Positions 48,791 through 61,509 of a DNA stretch of 64,000 nucleotides are shown here, piece after piece (positions within the stretch are counted from its first letter, which is position 1; each line of letters begins with the position of its first letter). Below the pieces are notes generated by a model. That model saw nothing but the letters and a program-made list of their open reading frames with translations, searched no databases and was not told where the DNA came from. The stretch is from Kryptolebias marmoratus (lineage: Eukaryota > Chordata > Actinopteri > Cyprinodontiformes > Rivulidae): contig NC_051444.1 of assembly GCF_001649575.2 (NCBI RefSeq), positions 18,727,431 through 18,791,430 on the forward strand, written 5' to 3'. A program made the position numbers and the translations under genes.

Positions 48791-51289
48791 AGCATGAAAA
48801 GATAAGGACATTTTTGTAGTTTATTCACGTTAAGGTAAACATTCTCTCTGACTTTTCATTGAAATGAGAAATATTATTAACTTATTTTCAATACATTATT
48901 GCTGAATTATTTGCTTCATAGCAAATGAGAGCGCACAAACAGTGCATCGTATTCATCAGTTGGATCATTTTATGTTTACATTCATATTCAATATTTTAAT
49001 GACACACACACATCACAGGTCAGCGGAAATAACTTAATGTAAAACTTTATAGCTCAAATGACTGAAAATGAACCAGGACACGTCTACCTGGTGCACCTCC
49101 TGGATTGAGGAGTTACTGTGTGCAAAGAACATTTAAAGCTGGAAACTCCTCCCTGGCCTCAGTGGTAGGCAGTACATGAATTTATGAAAATTCACAATGG
49201 TAAACACCAGATTTTGTGTTGTAATGTGGCAGTGAGATTAACGTTTTTTTGATGTCAACACTCACTCTTTCTTGTTTTAAGACTGTAATTGCTCATATGA
49301 TGCCAGTTTCCATGACTTCACAGATACAGAATCAGAAATCCTGGGTAGAATTTGAACAGCTTTTACCACTTGGCAGCATCTCTGCTGAAGTTAGTTACCA
49401 CCAAAGATACACTAGAGTTAAGCCTGTTGTGTAATCGTTTTTTTTAATGCTGCTTTTCCTTTTTATTTTATTTATTTCTAGCATTATTACTGCTCTTTTC
49501 CCCTTCCCTCCTTCCCCTGTGCTGGGATGCTGTGATGTACGCACTTGTTTGCACCACATCTCCACCCCCCTCCTTCTGACTACCATCATCTCCTCCTCTT
49601 CCTCATCCTCTCCTGCAATCACACTGAAGCTAGTGTTTTAGCCTGCCCTTCCTGTTGCCAACAAAGCACCTCCTCTCTTTGTTGGGGCCTCCTTTTGGAG
49701 AGGGAGGCTGGCCTCCAAGTTAATTGTGCATTCGTTAGCGTTTGCGTGCCGCAACTTAACGACTTAACTCCTTAAACTGTAGATGAAGTGTGTGTGTGTG
49801 AGAATCAGAGAGAGAAAAGGACAGACAGTGACAGTCATTTCGGAGGTCTGTCTTTGAGACTGCAGTACACTGATCCATCCACTAGAGGCATTAGCAACAG
49901 CATCCATATTTGTATGAAATTATCAATGAAAACATCTTGGAAAATTGGTAGGATTTACTGTATTCACACTTTAAAGATCCTTTGTTGTGACTACAGACCA
50001 CAAACCTGTGTGTTCAGATATAATTACACAACAGTCATTATCAAGACTGAAACAAAGAATCTATTACGCAGATTTTAAAACAATTAAAACCTGTTCAGTT
50101 TGAAGTAAAGGTTCGGCTGCTTCTTTTTGCGCCGCGCAGAGTTGAGCAACACTTCCTGCTCAACATGTTTTGTTTTTTTGTCAATCTTTTGCAATATTTG
50201 GCTGGGCGTACACAAAACCCTCTGTACAGAGGGGAATTTGAGGCATCATGAAAATAACAACAGGAACCTATCAGAGAACGAGATCAATGCCAGAACTACT
50301 TTAATTAATACTAATTATGTTGTTATTATTCTAATTATTATTACTTCATCATTGGATAGAAGTGTTGAGCTGTGTAAAAGAAAGGAGTGGCAGTAAAATA
50401 TTAGTTTTTTATTTTTTTATTTTATTTTATTTTAGGAGAAAACTCAATTTTTGCAGGCCCAAAAGAAAAATCCAGCCAGAGGGTGGCTTCAGATTCCATT
50501 TTCTTCATGGACTCCCTCTTCTGTTCACTAACTGGATACTTTCAGTCCATTACCTCATTGGAGACTCAGAGACATGTTCCACTTCCTTTCCTTTTGACCA
50601 AGCTATGATTTAGGAGTCACGTTTCCGTTAAAGAAAGTGATTTTTTGTGTCTTGGAGTACATCTATGGGCATGTTAAAACGTTTCAAAGCAATAAAAGCT
50701 TCACGAACGGGTATATCCAGAAGTGATAACCAAATGTTGTTTTCCACTTAAACTTCGTAACTCCGTGGAAATATGTAGTCTGTCATGAATGTTCTAATTA
50801 AGATAGGTGTGCTGACATTGTTGCACTGTCTAAAAAAAGACACAAAAAATACAAAACTTTATAAAAGGACTTTATTGATGAGAACAGAGAAATATCAGCC
50901 TATGACGTGCACCGTATATACACAGTGAATGAGGTGCTGTAAGGTAAGCAGAATATTAACACAGTAGTGAAATGGGACTGAAGTGCATTAGTTTTTCACA
51001 AACATGTAAACATTATTGCACAAAAGGGTTTTAATGCAAAGACACGTTGCCGGGGGGTAGATGGACTTAACAAGTTTCACATACAGTGTTTTCGGTAAAG
51101 AATTTGCATCAAGTTTTCAGGAGGAATGAGATGAGAGAAAGAGTTTGAAGACCAGTCCCCTCCAGCTGATGTTTTATGTGATGTGCCAAAATATCCTGTT
51201 TTGTTGATGCCGACTTTAAACCAAACTGAAGATTATTCATATGTGTTAACTCGGTTCATCAGAAACATCACCTTTTCTTCACCTACCTT

Positions 51290-51755
51290 GTCAGGACCAG
51301 TAGTCCTTTTGGGGACCAAAGCCCAGCCCTAATGTGGTGGAACATCCCTGTGGTGGTTCCGGGTCAAGAGGAGCTGATTGAACACAGCTGAGGCTGATTT
51401 CCAATCAGTTCTCCCTCTTATCTGCAGTAGAGGCTGGGATGGGCTGACAGTCCCTGTTTGCAGAACAGTGCCGTACACAGAGTGTCTCCTTGGAATAGGA
51501 AGGAAGCACTAGACTGTTTTTGACTTAAGAACTGTGGATGGTTCTGTGATAAGGTAGGCTTTCTACACTGGTACTGGTACATTCAGGAAGCCTCGTATGT
51601 TGCAATCACTACTGGATTAGTGGTTAGGTTTAGCCCTAAGGTGTGACCTGAACTTAGGTTAGGGTCAGGCTTGTCTCGGTTAGGTTACAGAAATGACTGG
51701 AAGTCAATAAACTGTCCTAATATGGATAGAAACACAAACTTGTGTGTGCACACTT
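51290..51755. repeat. Candidate repeat with TTAGG-rich right part
   Basis: It starts with CAGGACCAGTAGTCCTTTTG followed by GGGGACCAAA. The right third has several GGTTAGG/AGGTTAGGGTCAGG units and ends with AAGTCAATAAACTGTCCTAA and ATATGGATAGAAACACAAAC. This order is reminiscent of a common fish dispersed repeat. The middle is unrelated unique-looking sequence, so it may be an element with an insertion. Confidence 0.4.
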
Positions 51756-53080
51756 GTCTCTTATGAGCCACTGGGTGGGTTCTTTAATGAGACTCTCAGA
51801 AAGTAACTACTGGATAGATATCTACAACTGATTGACTTATTGATCATCTCATACCAAGATGACTGCCAACATCATACGAGATCATGGGGTGTTTTCAAGG
51901 TTTGACCAAAACGGCCTTAACTCTGAAACCAGAATCAATGTATGATGAAAAGGGACAAACTCTGACACGAAGGGTGACGTGCGATTAATGCATTCATTTG
52001 AGGAATGCTCCGTCAAACACACAACAAAGCGTTCATTGGCCTGTTAAGTGTGCTTGTCCAAAAAAAAAAAAATCCATAACAGTTGGTGCAAAACAGAGCG
52101 TCTTTTAGCCCACTTTAGTCTGATTTTTAAAAGGGCTATTTAAACCTTTTTTTTATATTAGTAGTTCATGCATTAGGAGCTGTTGCATAAAATAATTTCT
52201 CTCTAAGTGCAACAAAATGATGGGATAAAACTTTTCCTCCGTTGAAAATATTCTAGTGGATCTCCTAAGGTGCTAATGAATTAAACAGTAAAATGGTGAA
52301 GTTGTCAGGACACCTTATTTTTTAATTTTATTTTTTTTAATAAATTGCATCTGTCATTTAGAGAGATGACACTTTTGGGTACATATGATCTACTTTTGGT
52401 GGTTTCAAAACGTTTTGCAGTACTGTAAGCATACATGTGGCTACTTTAAATGATTATCTCTTAACATCCAGCCTTGCTGCTGTGTATCGTTGTCTATGAA
52501 CACGTGGACGTGTCAGTATTTCGGGTGTGACTCCATAATGCCACGACACCACGAAGGCTGGAGATTCTCAGGTTTTCTATGTCAAATGATCCACATAAAT
52601 ACGTTGGGTGTTTGCTGTCTTAATAACAGTCATTCCATTCGTTCTTCCACAGCAAACCTGTTTTTAAATTCTTGTGTAATTCCACAAAGGAATGAGGCTG
52701 ACGGTTCTGCTTCTAATTGAACTGGGGCAAGACAAAACAACAAAAGTGGGGGGAAAAAATGAAAAAGCAATGTTAGAATTTTATATGGATTACAAAAAAA
52801 GGCTGTAACTTCTTAATAAAAGTATTTGAATTGGTATATTTTTCTGAGCTAATTAAATATTCAATGATTTGTACCTAAGGTTCTTCTTTTTCAGGCTGGA
52901 GTGATTTTAATAATTAAGGGTGTTTCCTTCAGTTGTTTAATCCAATTACTATCTTCAGTATCTGGAACGTTTCACAGAGGAACAGGAAGTGACCTCTTTG
53001 TCTCTGCTGCAGGTTCAGGTGCGCTCGGTGCGGAGTCCTCACTTCATTCCAACCCACCTGAAGGGAAGGTCGGGGCTGCC

Positions 53081-53091
53081 GCGCATGCGCA
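53081..53091. promoter_or_regulatory. NRF1-type palindrome
   Basis: GCGCATGCGCA at this position is the core of the NRF1 consensus, about 170 bp upstream of the slc7a10 ATG in GC-rich DNA. Motif match only. Confidence 0.5.
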
Positions 53092-53110
53092 CCGCCGCCT
53101 CCGCGGGCTC

Positions 53111-53117
53111 GTATAAG
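53111..53117 (+). promoter_or_regulatory. TATA-like box of slc7a10
   Basis: GTATAAGG lies in a GC-rich context (CTCGTATAAGGGG). It is followed 25-35 bp later by an initiator-like TTCAGTC near 53143-53149. It is a candidate core promoter; no transcript evidence is available. Confidence 0.4.
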
Positions 53118-53190
53118 GGGGTACCCAGGAGCGTGGAGCGTGGTTCAGTCTGCACCATCTGAACCGGACCAGGGCGGAGAGGCAGCGCGC

Positions 53191-53210
53191 TTTTTTTTTT
53201 TTTTTTTTCC

Positions 53211-53244
<34 letters not shown>
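53191..53244 (+). repeat. 54-nt pure pyrimidine tract before slc7a10 ATG
   Basis: T18-C5-T31 ends 18 bp before the start codon and is followed by CCAAACAG (53245-53252). It is either a poly(U) tract in the 5' UTR or the polypyrimidine tract of a 3' splice site. Confidence 0.9.
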
Positions 53245-53262
53245 CCAAACAGGACGTAGGAG

Positions 53263-53365
53263 ATGGATGACAAAGAGAAGAGGAGGAAGGATGAGAACGC
53301 CAACGACGACAAAGTCACTCTGAAGAAAGAAATTGGACTTATGAGCGCCTGCGCTATTATCATCG
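53263..53365 (+). CDS. slc7a10: slc7a10 coding exon 1
   Basis: Residues 1-34 have a charged cytosolic N-terminus ([17 protein letters not shown]), then [17 protein letters not shown] at the start of TM1. The donor is ATCG|GTGAGT. Confidence 0.93.
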
Positions 53366-53589
53366 GTGAGTGCGCGCGTGCGACTCGTTTAGACTCGGAA
53401 TGATGCGTTTGTGAGCCGGTGTCACAGGCTGATTAATTGGGAGCAAAAGTGTAAGAGCAGCCGGAGGTTTTGGGTTTTTTTCTGCTGGTTAAAAGTCTGC
53501 GTTTCTCGGCACGTTTTTAAAGTCCCAGTCTCCTGGAAGACTGCACGTTCAGAAAACTGCGCTTTATTAGTGCTTCTGGCTGGGAGCGC

Positions 53590-53622
<33 letters not shown>

Positions 53623-56600
53623 AGGACTGTTGCATCAGTCGCAGCGATGCGAAGGTGGAGATGCTTACGTGGCTGGAGATTGTGCTGGAGTTAAAAGGCT
53701 CAGACGGGAGTTCAGCCTCCATGTGGCTCCGTGGCACAGCTGACGGGCTCTCAGTGCCACAAGTTCGGTTTACTTTGCCGGTGACATCCACGACCCGCCC
53801 ACACCGAACCGGCCCCGCAACGTGGGAATTAGTGGTAGGAAGTGATTAAAGGAGGGGATCACTGAGAAGGCTTTCATAGAAGGAACACCAGCCTGTGCGT
53901 AATTCCACATCTGGGCTGCTGCTCTCACTAAATGTGCCACTATAAGATTGAGATTCATGTTTGTAAAGATTAATGTGCTTTAAATTCTCATACAAGCTTT
54001 TGAAAGACAAAACAATGTTTTTGTTTTAATGCTTTCAGGAGTAATTGGAGAATGAGCAGGACTCATGTTGAGTCTTTCACTTGATGGGTGTCATCTGAAA
54101 CTAAGACTCCAAAAAATAAGTTTAAAAAAACAAAAAACCTTTTGTGTTGCTGATTGGCCAACAAAAAGGTATTTTAGTGTGAAACAGTTTGACATAAAAA
54201 TCATGCTGGATCAGTTTCTTTAGGAGTCTCAGTACACCTGAATTGTTACCCTTTTGTTGCTTTTTAAATTTGAACTTTTAAAGATGAAATGATCAGAAAT
54301 ACAAAAAAGTTACAAACGAAAAAGAATCATAGTTGTATCAGTTTTCTTAATTTCGATTCAGCATCTTTGTAGACTTTGTCATGGTATTGTGCAACAAAAA
54401 CAGATTGTCAGGTTTAAAACACCAATATTTTAATCACTTATCCAAATCCTTTTTCTAAATTTCAAATAAGGAAACATCTGAATGGGCTTTTAAAGCTTTT
54501 ACTACAAGGTTTCTGTTCTGATTTAATTTTTATAGTAAATGTTTGAAAGGAATGCTGCAGATACGGAAGCACAAACTGCATGGTTTTTGCACACAGGGAC
54601 TTTGAGTCATGCTTCTAATCATCTGAACGGGGCTGCTTGGAGACAACAGTAATACTGATCACACTTTAGGATTGATTGTCTGTGTGCGGATTCTGTTATA
54701 GCTGGCCCACACCATAAGCCAACCAATTAGGGTCCCCAAACCAGCAGGGGGCCCCCATCAGAGCACTTGAATATTCTCATAGGACAATGTAGTCCAAGTA
54801 CATTAGTTATTTATCACTCCATTATTCTGATTATGAGTGCTAATTTTTTAATGGATCACATCATGCACACTGTAGATATTTAACTTTATTTAATGGCAAA
54901 GTTCAATTATCAGGCTATGTTGGTAACTCTCAGATACTAAAACGCCACATGTTTGCTCAATATCTGTTAAACTGACCAGGTTATAGCTATTTGTGTGTAT
55001 GCTAGGTAGGTAGGTACATTTATTTATATAGCACTTTTCAGCACGAGGCAACTCAAAGTGCTTGTATGCTAAGGTCCATTAGCTGTGGTGGCCATCTTAA
55101 ATTGGGTTGTCAGAAAGCTAAACAGTTGTAGAGGCACCTCCAATGACTGCTTTTCATTAGAATCTCTTGTGGTTTATGAGATTTTGCTAATCAAACACAA
55201 GAAATATTGCTTTTTGTCTTTTGTGGTGGGTGATAATACAGCATGGATTATATAAAAAGTTGTATGAAGGGCTGTGGTGAGTGGGTGATGGGGTTTGAAT
55301 GAAACAGGGGGGGCCTCCAAGTGACATTTTGATTAGGGCCCCATACAACCTCTGGCCAGCCCAAAAAACAGAATAATTCTGTTTTTACTGTTAAAGTAGT
55401 TTTATGGAATTTTTTTTTTTTTCATTTTGGATCTAGTGTCCGGTTTTATGACTTGGCGAGTGACTTGATTAATGTTGGTGCATCTAATGGTCAAAAACAA
55501 GCAGGCAGATCCTTTTTCCATTTCCATGAGTTTTATTTAAAAAGAAACTGAGGCTTTACAGTTTCAGACTCTGGCAGACCCACCCACCTCACATGCTGAA
55601 TGTTACAGGTCAGTCACCGTGTCACAGTTAATGGTCACTCCTGTAGTTTCACACTCCGTCTCTGACCTGGACTTGAGTTTGGATGTTAGAGTTCAGTTTT
55701 TTCAGTAAAACCTTCTGTTGGGAGGGATCTGTTTTCAACAGAAAACTCAGTTTTCTCTCCTAATGAGTGTAAAGAGTCTTTGTTTTAAACATTGTCATAG
55801 ATTTGGTGATATTTTTCCTCCCTGTGTTGGAGGCCAGAGTTGACAGCCTCATTAAATCTTGGCTCATTAATCAGATTAGCTGTGCTTGTTGAGATTGAAG
55901 ATGTTAAGTCGGGGTGAAAACTTGACCAAATAGGTTTTCTTTTCCTTTGGGTATTGGTTCACAAATTTACCTAGATGTTTTTCTTTTTTATTTAACTTGT
56001 TGCTGATCTTCATACTTCTGTCATTCAGCATGTCACAGTAGTGTTAATATAACATGTTCTTCTTTGTCCTTTTTTGAGTACTAGTGTGTGTATTTTTGTG
56101 GAAAATCACCAATTAATGATAATATACTGTAATTATACATGCAGATACATGTTCTGTACTTGACCTGATGCAGACATTTATTATTATTCCTCTTAAAATG
56201 TGTACAACTCTACTTAATGTCTCTTTTCAGCCAGGAGTAGTTGTTTACATGCATGCATGAATCCATGGTTGTCTTCAGTAAATATCAGTCATAGGATGTC
56301 AGTGAATGTTGTAGATTTGCTTAATAATGCAACAATCGTTCCAATGGGTTTTTTTTTCTCCTCAGGCTAAAGTCTGTTTAAAAATAGTCCTTTAGTTGCT
56401 TTAATATTAGAAAAATATAATCTGATCCATGAAAACAACACCCAAAACCAGAGTATTTTCACTCAAACTTTAAATTTAAAAGTAATATTGGTTTCAGATG
56501 TGTGAAGGATTTTTTTTTTTTTTTAGCAAAATGGTAATTAATTTGAGCTGTAATTGAGAGAATTTCATAGCCGTGTTGCAGAGTGAGTGGGGGCTGTGGG

Positions 56601-59600
56601 CGGCGGTGGGTTCATAGGACTCTGATTCATGCTTTTTAGCTGCATTGCCAAACTTCATGACATAACGAACACAACAACGCTTTATGTAACCGCTCTGCAT
56701 CTCAACACGGCCCCCACAATCAAACCGGACAGTGATGGATGCACTGCCTGGACCTCCCCTCTCGCTCTGCTTCATTAGGGGTGACACGGCATGCTTCGCT
56801 GAGTTTTCAGCAGCTCGAACGCGTACAGTAAAGATTCTTTTCGCCCCAGACTTTTTCCCCCAAGGAAAAGAAAACTCTGGAGGTCGGCGCAAAACATGTT
56901 CTGCTTTGACAGCTGCTGTTTGGTTATTTTGTTACTTGCGGTAGTTTTTGTTTTCTTTTCCTTTTTGGAATGGGGTGATGCCAAAAATACCAGGCTGAAT
57001 TTGACCTCATAACACGATGGCTTATTGGTACAGTATGTGTTGGAGCCAAGTGAGACATCAGGGAACCTGTTTGTCCCTGTTTGAGGTCAGCTGAGCCAGA
57101 ACTACAACAAGCTATGTGACTATGCTGTTGTACTCCATTGGGTCTCCAAATAGATTCTTTTAAACCCAGTTATGACTATATACACTCATTGGTTGTAAAC
57201 TTGTGCCCACCTACTTTATTTTTTTTATAGCGTTCACTTTTTCCAGCGAAACTGCTCTAATCACTTGGGCCATGAACGGAGAACATTTGGGGTGGTGCTG
57301 TTACATCAACGATAGGTGCTTTCAGACCACAAGAGGCCACTTCAGTCCTTAAAACTATTTGAGGTAGTAGTCTTTTGTTTAGTTTCTGCTTTTCTGACAG
57401 TACCGTGGGCATTGGTAGTCCTTCATAACTACATTTTTCATGCTTTCAACTAAAGCTTTAAAGTAGGCATCGCCTGTGATTGGTCCATAAATAAATGCAA
57501 TGATTTTCTGAGCACCTGCTGTGCCGTAATGTTGTTTTTCTTTAAGTACGTGTAGGAGAATATAGACTGACCTGTCGTACGAGTTTTGGCTCCAGTAACT
57601 CCTCTTCACTCCAGAAGACCTCCTTTTTTTAAAATTTTTTCAGTCAAGTCTTGTGCAAGCAGTGTCTCCCTGGAGGTGCAAAAGCAAACGCTTTGGGCTT
57701 AAAACACAGTCATAATAACCGTCAGAAATCATTAAAAGTGTTTGATCCGAAAGCACCTTCTAGACCCTTTTTGTTCCTGTGGATTGGCCTAGCTTCACAT
57801 CCTACCAGATGGGTATTTGAGGAGTTTGGAGCCCAAGTAACCATTTAGGATCCTGTGTTGTCCTCTTGGAGCCAATCCTAAGCAGAGAGAGTCACTGCTG
57901 TCTTACTGAGTCATTGATGTTTACTGTTATTGAGTGTTAAATGTTGTGATTGAGCCACAAAGAATATTAGTATAATCCTCTGCTGATGAGCAGGTTTACT
58001 GGCTTTACCTGACAGGTAATTATTTATAATTGGTGTAAAATGAGAAGGGTTTGGGAATCTTGTTCGGTATAGTTTAAATTATTTAACAGGTTAACATTAC
58101 AGCTGCACTCTAAATGTTACAGCTCACAAAAATTAGTTTTGTTTTTTTTGTTGTTGTTGTTGTTCTCACTATAGGAAGCCAACTACAAAGCTGTCCAGCT
58201 TACTTGTTGTTCATTTGTGATTGTACAAAAGTCATATAGCAACCTCTGAAGGACCACGAGACGCTCCTGTGCACTCTCCATGCTCCACATGCCTTCTCCT
58301 GACTGGACCTAATGACCTAATGAGGAGCCTGCTGTTGGCTTTTTGTTGTTTTTATGGTAGCGGTGTCATCATTCCATGTGAAGTGAAGGAGGCATTAGCC
58401 ATACTTAAAATGATTGGTTATTTATGCAACATCCCTGCTATATTGAGACATTAAGTGAAGTTATTATATTGTTTAGCCTTTTCTTGGTGGTTCAGTGTGA
58501 CCAAAATAACTCTTGAATAACTGAGAACCTTACAGGGAACTCGTAAACCTACGTTTGTCCATTTTATTTATGTCAAAAGGTGTATGACGCACCACACGCA
58601 TGCATAAAATGGCAATTCGCTTAAATATTTCCAATGCAGCAGCCCAGGTTTCAACTACTGACTCATAGGCGATCATCTAACAACAGAAACGAGCAAACAA
58701 AGAAAAAGGAGACAAGGACGACACCTGTAGTCTCTGGGGGACAGGACTCCCAAAGGAGAGCCAAAGGTTACCTGCTGGCGGCAGATTGCAAATACCCTGC
58801 AGTCGAGTCTGTCAAAAACACATCGATACCCAACTCGCAACCGACAAAAGTTAAAACCTGTTTGGCAACACAGAAACTGCTCTAGTTAAAGCTTGTCACA
58901 GTATGAATTTTATTTATTTTTTTATTTTTTTAAAACATCAGCAGGGAAACTGCAGTAGCAAATGTTGGCGTTTTGACTTCTGACCTTTAGTGTTCATGTG
59001 GGTTTTTATTGTGACAAAACAACTCAGATTCATATATGCTCTGTATGCATCTTTAGCTAAAAGGTGACTTTGGAGACTGCATAAACTCTCCAGATGTTTT
59101 TATTTACTGAGATTTTGAAATGCTTTTTTTTTTTTTTTTTTTTTTTTTGAAGTTACATTCCAAACATTGTTCGTTTAAACCCCTGAAGGTTAACCTTAAA
59201 TGGTTACAAGTAAGACATTAAGTTTTTATTAAGCTGATACTCTGTATTTAACGTACATACAGTTTCATAAATTGTAATCCTTTTATCTTTCTCAGGGAAC
59301 ATCATTGGTTCGGGGATATTCATCTCACCTAAAGGAGTGTTGGAGCATGCAGGCTCAGTGGGATTGTCGCTCATCGTCTGGGTTTGTGGAGGGGGGATCT
59401 GTGCCCTTGGGTCCCTGTGCTATGCTGAACTCGGTGTCACTATCCCCAAGTCTGGAGGGGACTATTCATATGTGACTGAGATCTTTGGAGGGCTTGTGGG
59501 GTAAGTATGCAGTTATTTTCTAGTTACCCCACACATTTTTTTATTATTTTTTTAAATAAACATTTAATACCTAAAGGCCTAAGCACTGCAACAGATTACC

Positions 59601-61509
59601 ACTCATCGAATTTTCACTTATACTTGTATTAAAATACAACAGTTCAGGGTTGGTTGATGAAGACCTTGTCTGCATTACTTCAAGTATTGGGTTATAATTT
59701 TCTTTATCGACACGATTCTAACAAATGCTTGACAAAAGATTCTCCCAAAACCTTTTTTTTCCGTGATATTGGTTACAGCTTTCTCTTGATTTACCAGTTC
59801 AACCTACGATAAGGTTTATTAGTAACATGACTGGGATACAGCAAGAGATGCAGGAAAATGGGTATAAACATCTCCATTGTTGTCTGGGTTTCTAGGGCAC
59901 AAAGAAATCTTGGGTTTGTGCAAAATGGGCTTCTACATCATTGTTTGTTTGTTTTTTTTAGAAAACTTATATTTCCAGTCCAGACAGATGTCCAAATGCC
60001 AAGTTTTTAAGACATCTCTGCTTCAGAAAGCATTTTTAAAAATCTGTTGCTTTTTTGTTTTGTTTCTCATCAAAAATCTATAGTTGGTTTATCTGATAAG
60101 TCAAACACTGGGCAAGTGGTAGTGAGATTGTCTTCCAATTGCAAGATCCAGGATTTCATCCCCAGCTCCTGCAGTGTGCTGAAGGGCACTGAACCTCTCA
60201 GTATTCTTATTGGTTTGTGAGTGAGAATAAAAACGTGTTGTATCTAGATTGCAATAATGGATAGTACGAAGTGAATGAGAAACATCGTAAAGCCTTTTGC
60301 AGATCTTGGGGAAGTTCAGAGTTAGTAGAATGACATTTTCCAGGCCCTGGCTTGGGGGGGGAAATTCTGAAGAACATTATCTTGACATCACCATTCTTCA
60401 AGTGAAGTCAAAGTTTTATATTTTAGTCTTATCTGGCTGATTTATTCAGCTGGCCTAAATGACTTTTTGTTTACCTTTCAAGTAAAAAATATATTTGTAG
60501 AATATATCATAGTCAAACCCAACTCTAACCTGCACTTCTTTCTCTGCCCCGGGGGCCTTTTGGTTTTCATTATGAATCTTTAATTTGGGGAATTGTAACC
60601 TAATAGGTCTACAGTATATCTTAAGTGTTTGAACAGAAGGCGACTTTACTTTCTGCTGTAGTTCTTAAAGATGTTTAATATCTCAACTAGTAAACTGGTA
60701 ATGCAAACTGAGGCCAGCTGAGGCTCACTGCATGTAGGGACTGGGATGAAACAATGACACTTGTTGTTTGGTAGAGTACAAGAGGAGCTGCTTTAGCCTA
60801 AAGTGGTTAAAAATGATTGCTTATACCAATAGAGTACATCAGCTCTTTGCATGTGAAACTGCATAGTGCTTGATAACTTTAGGTCCCAATGCTGACCCTT
60901 TCTCAACACTGAAAGAACTTCCAGTTCCAGAACCAAAAACTGGACCACAGGGTGATCAAACAAGGCGGCCTGATCTAGTAAAGCACATTTTCCTTTCCAT
61001 CTTATAAAAGACCCTCTGTGTGTCTGTCAGTTACCTGAGGAAGATGTGACACTTGTTTTGGCAACAAAAGGACCTCTTCAATATTAGGCTACAATGTTAT
61101 GGTTTCAGTGCAAGTATTAATACAAAGAAGCTGTTCATGTTTTGCCAACGTGGTACATTTTGTGTGCTTGCTGTACATCTGCCTCATTTAACTGATGACA
61201 CCCTTGACCAAACTGCAACCATCTTCATTTGCAGAACTGTGATCGCACTGATGGCATTCAGAATGGTTAAAATCAAGCTAAGGGACAACCTCTTACACAA
61301 TCGTGTTTTTAAATGGTTGATTATTTTCCTTTAAATTAGTTTTGTCTCCGTTTTCAGCTTCCTGTTGTTATGGAGTGCTGTCCTCATCATGTATCCAACT
61401 ACACTGGCTGTCATAGCGCTCACCTTTTCCAACTACGTCTTGCAGCCAGCCTTTCAGAACTGCCTGCCTCCATTCATCGCCACCAAACTGCTCGCCACCA
61501 TCTGTGTCT
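53263..61509 (+). CDS. slc7a10: Asc-type amino-acid transporter 1 light chain (SLC7A10), 5' part
   Basis: Three in-phase exons (53263-53365, 59296-59500 and 61358-61509) encode the first 153 residues; the rest lies beyond the right edge. Conserved LAT-family blocks are [20 protein letters not shown], then [20 protein letters not shown] (the unwound TM1 substrate motif GSGIF at 39-43), [18 protein letters not shown], and [40 protein letters not shown] and [14 protein letters not shown] fit SLC7A10 better than SLC7A8 (LAT2). Cys138 in NCLPP is the family's extracellular cysteine that bonds to the heavy chain SLC3A2 (4F2hc). Known role: sodium-independent exchange of small neutral amino acids including D-serine and glycine, at the plasma membrane. 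The ATG at 53263 is the first in frame. Introns 1 and 2 are 5.9 and 1.9 kb. Confidence 0.93.
53366..59295 (+). other. slc7a10 intron 1
   Basis: This 5.9 kb intron has no recognised exon on either strand. It holds a T tract at 53595-53622, repeat fragments around 54703-55370, a TTG repeat near 58148-58163 and a T tract at 59126-59149. Confidence 0.75.
55068..55200. repeat. Dispersed repeat fragment, related to 85-230
   Basis: The TTGTAGAGGCACCTCCAATG block and GTGGTTTATGAG recur in the same order at 85-230. Immediately upstream (55010-55062) is TTTATTTATATAGCACTTTT, another sequence common in fish dispersed repeats. Confidence 0.4.
59296..59500 (+). CDS. slc7a10: slc7a10 coding exon 2 (TM1-TM3)
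   Basis: Residues 35-102 include [20 protein letters not shown] and [20 protein letters not shown]. The acceptor is CTTTCTCAG and the donor GG|GTAAGT. Confidence 0.96.
59501..61357 (+). other. slc7a10 intron 2
   Basis: This 1.9 kb intron has no supportable coding or RNA feature. Confidence 0.75.
61358..61509 (+). CDS. slc7a10: slc7a10 coding exon 3 (TM3-TM4)
   Basis: Residues 103-153 include [20 protein letters not shown] and [15 protein letters not shown]. Cys138 is the expected SLC3A2 disulfide cysteine. The acceptor is GTTTTCAG and the donor GTCT|GTAAGT. The next exon was not found to 64000. Confidence 0.95.

Larger units (their letters stand above)
43467..53252. other. 9.8 kb interval between divergent rhpn2 and slc7a10
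   Basis: No exon of a known gene was recognised on either strand. The first ~300 bp is GC-rich and should include the rhpn2 promoter. The last ~300 bp is GC-rich and contains an NRF1-type site and a TATA-like box near slc7a10. A patch at 46380-46560 is GC-richer than its surroundings and ends at CTCTACA|GTAAGA, a possible non-coding exon. Repeats are listed separately. Human genes between RHPN2 and SLC7A10 (GPATCH1, WDR88, LRP3) were looked for by eye and not seen. Confidence 0.55.

Noticed and set aside
59126..59149. Long T tract as a retroposon tail
   Set aside because: No adjacent retroposed gene or SINE body could be recognised.
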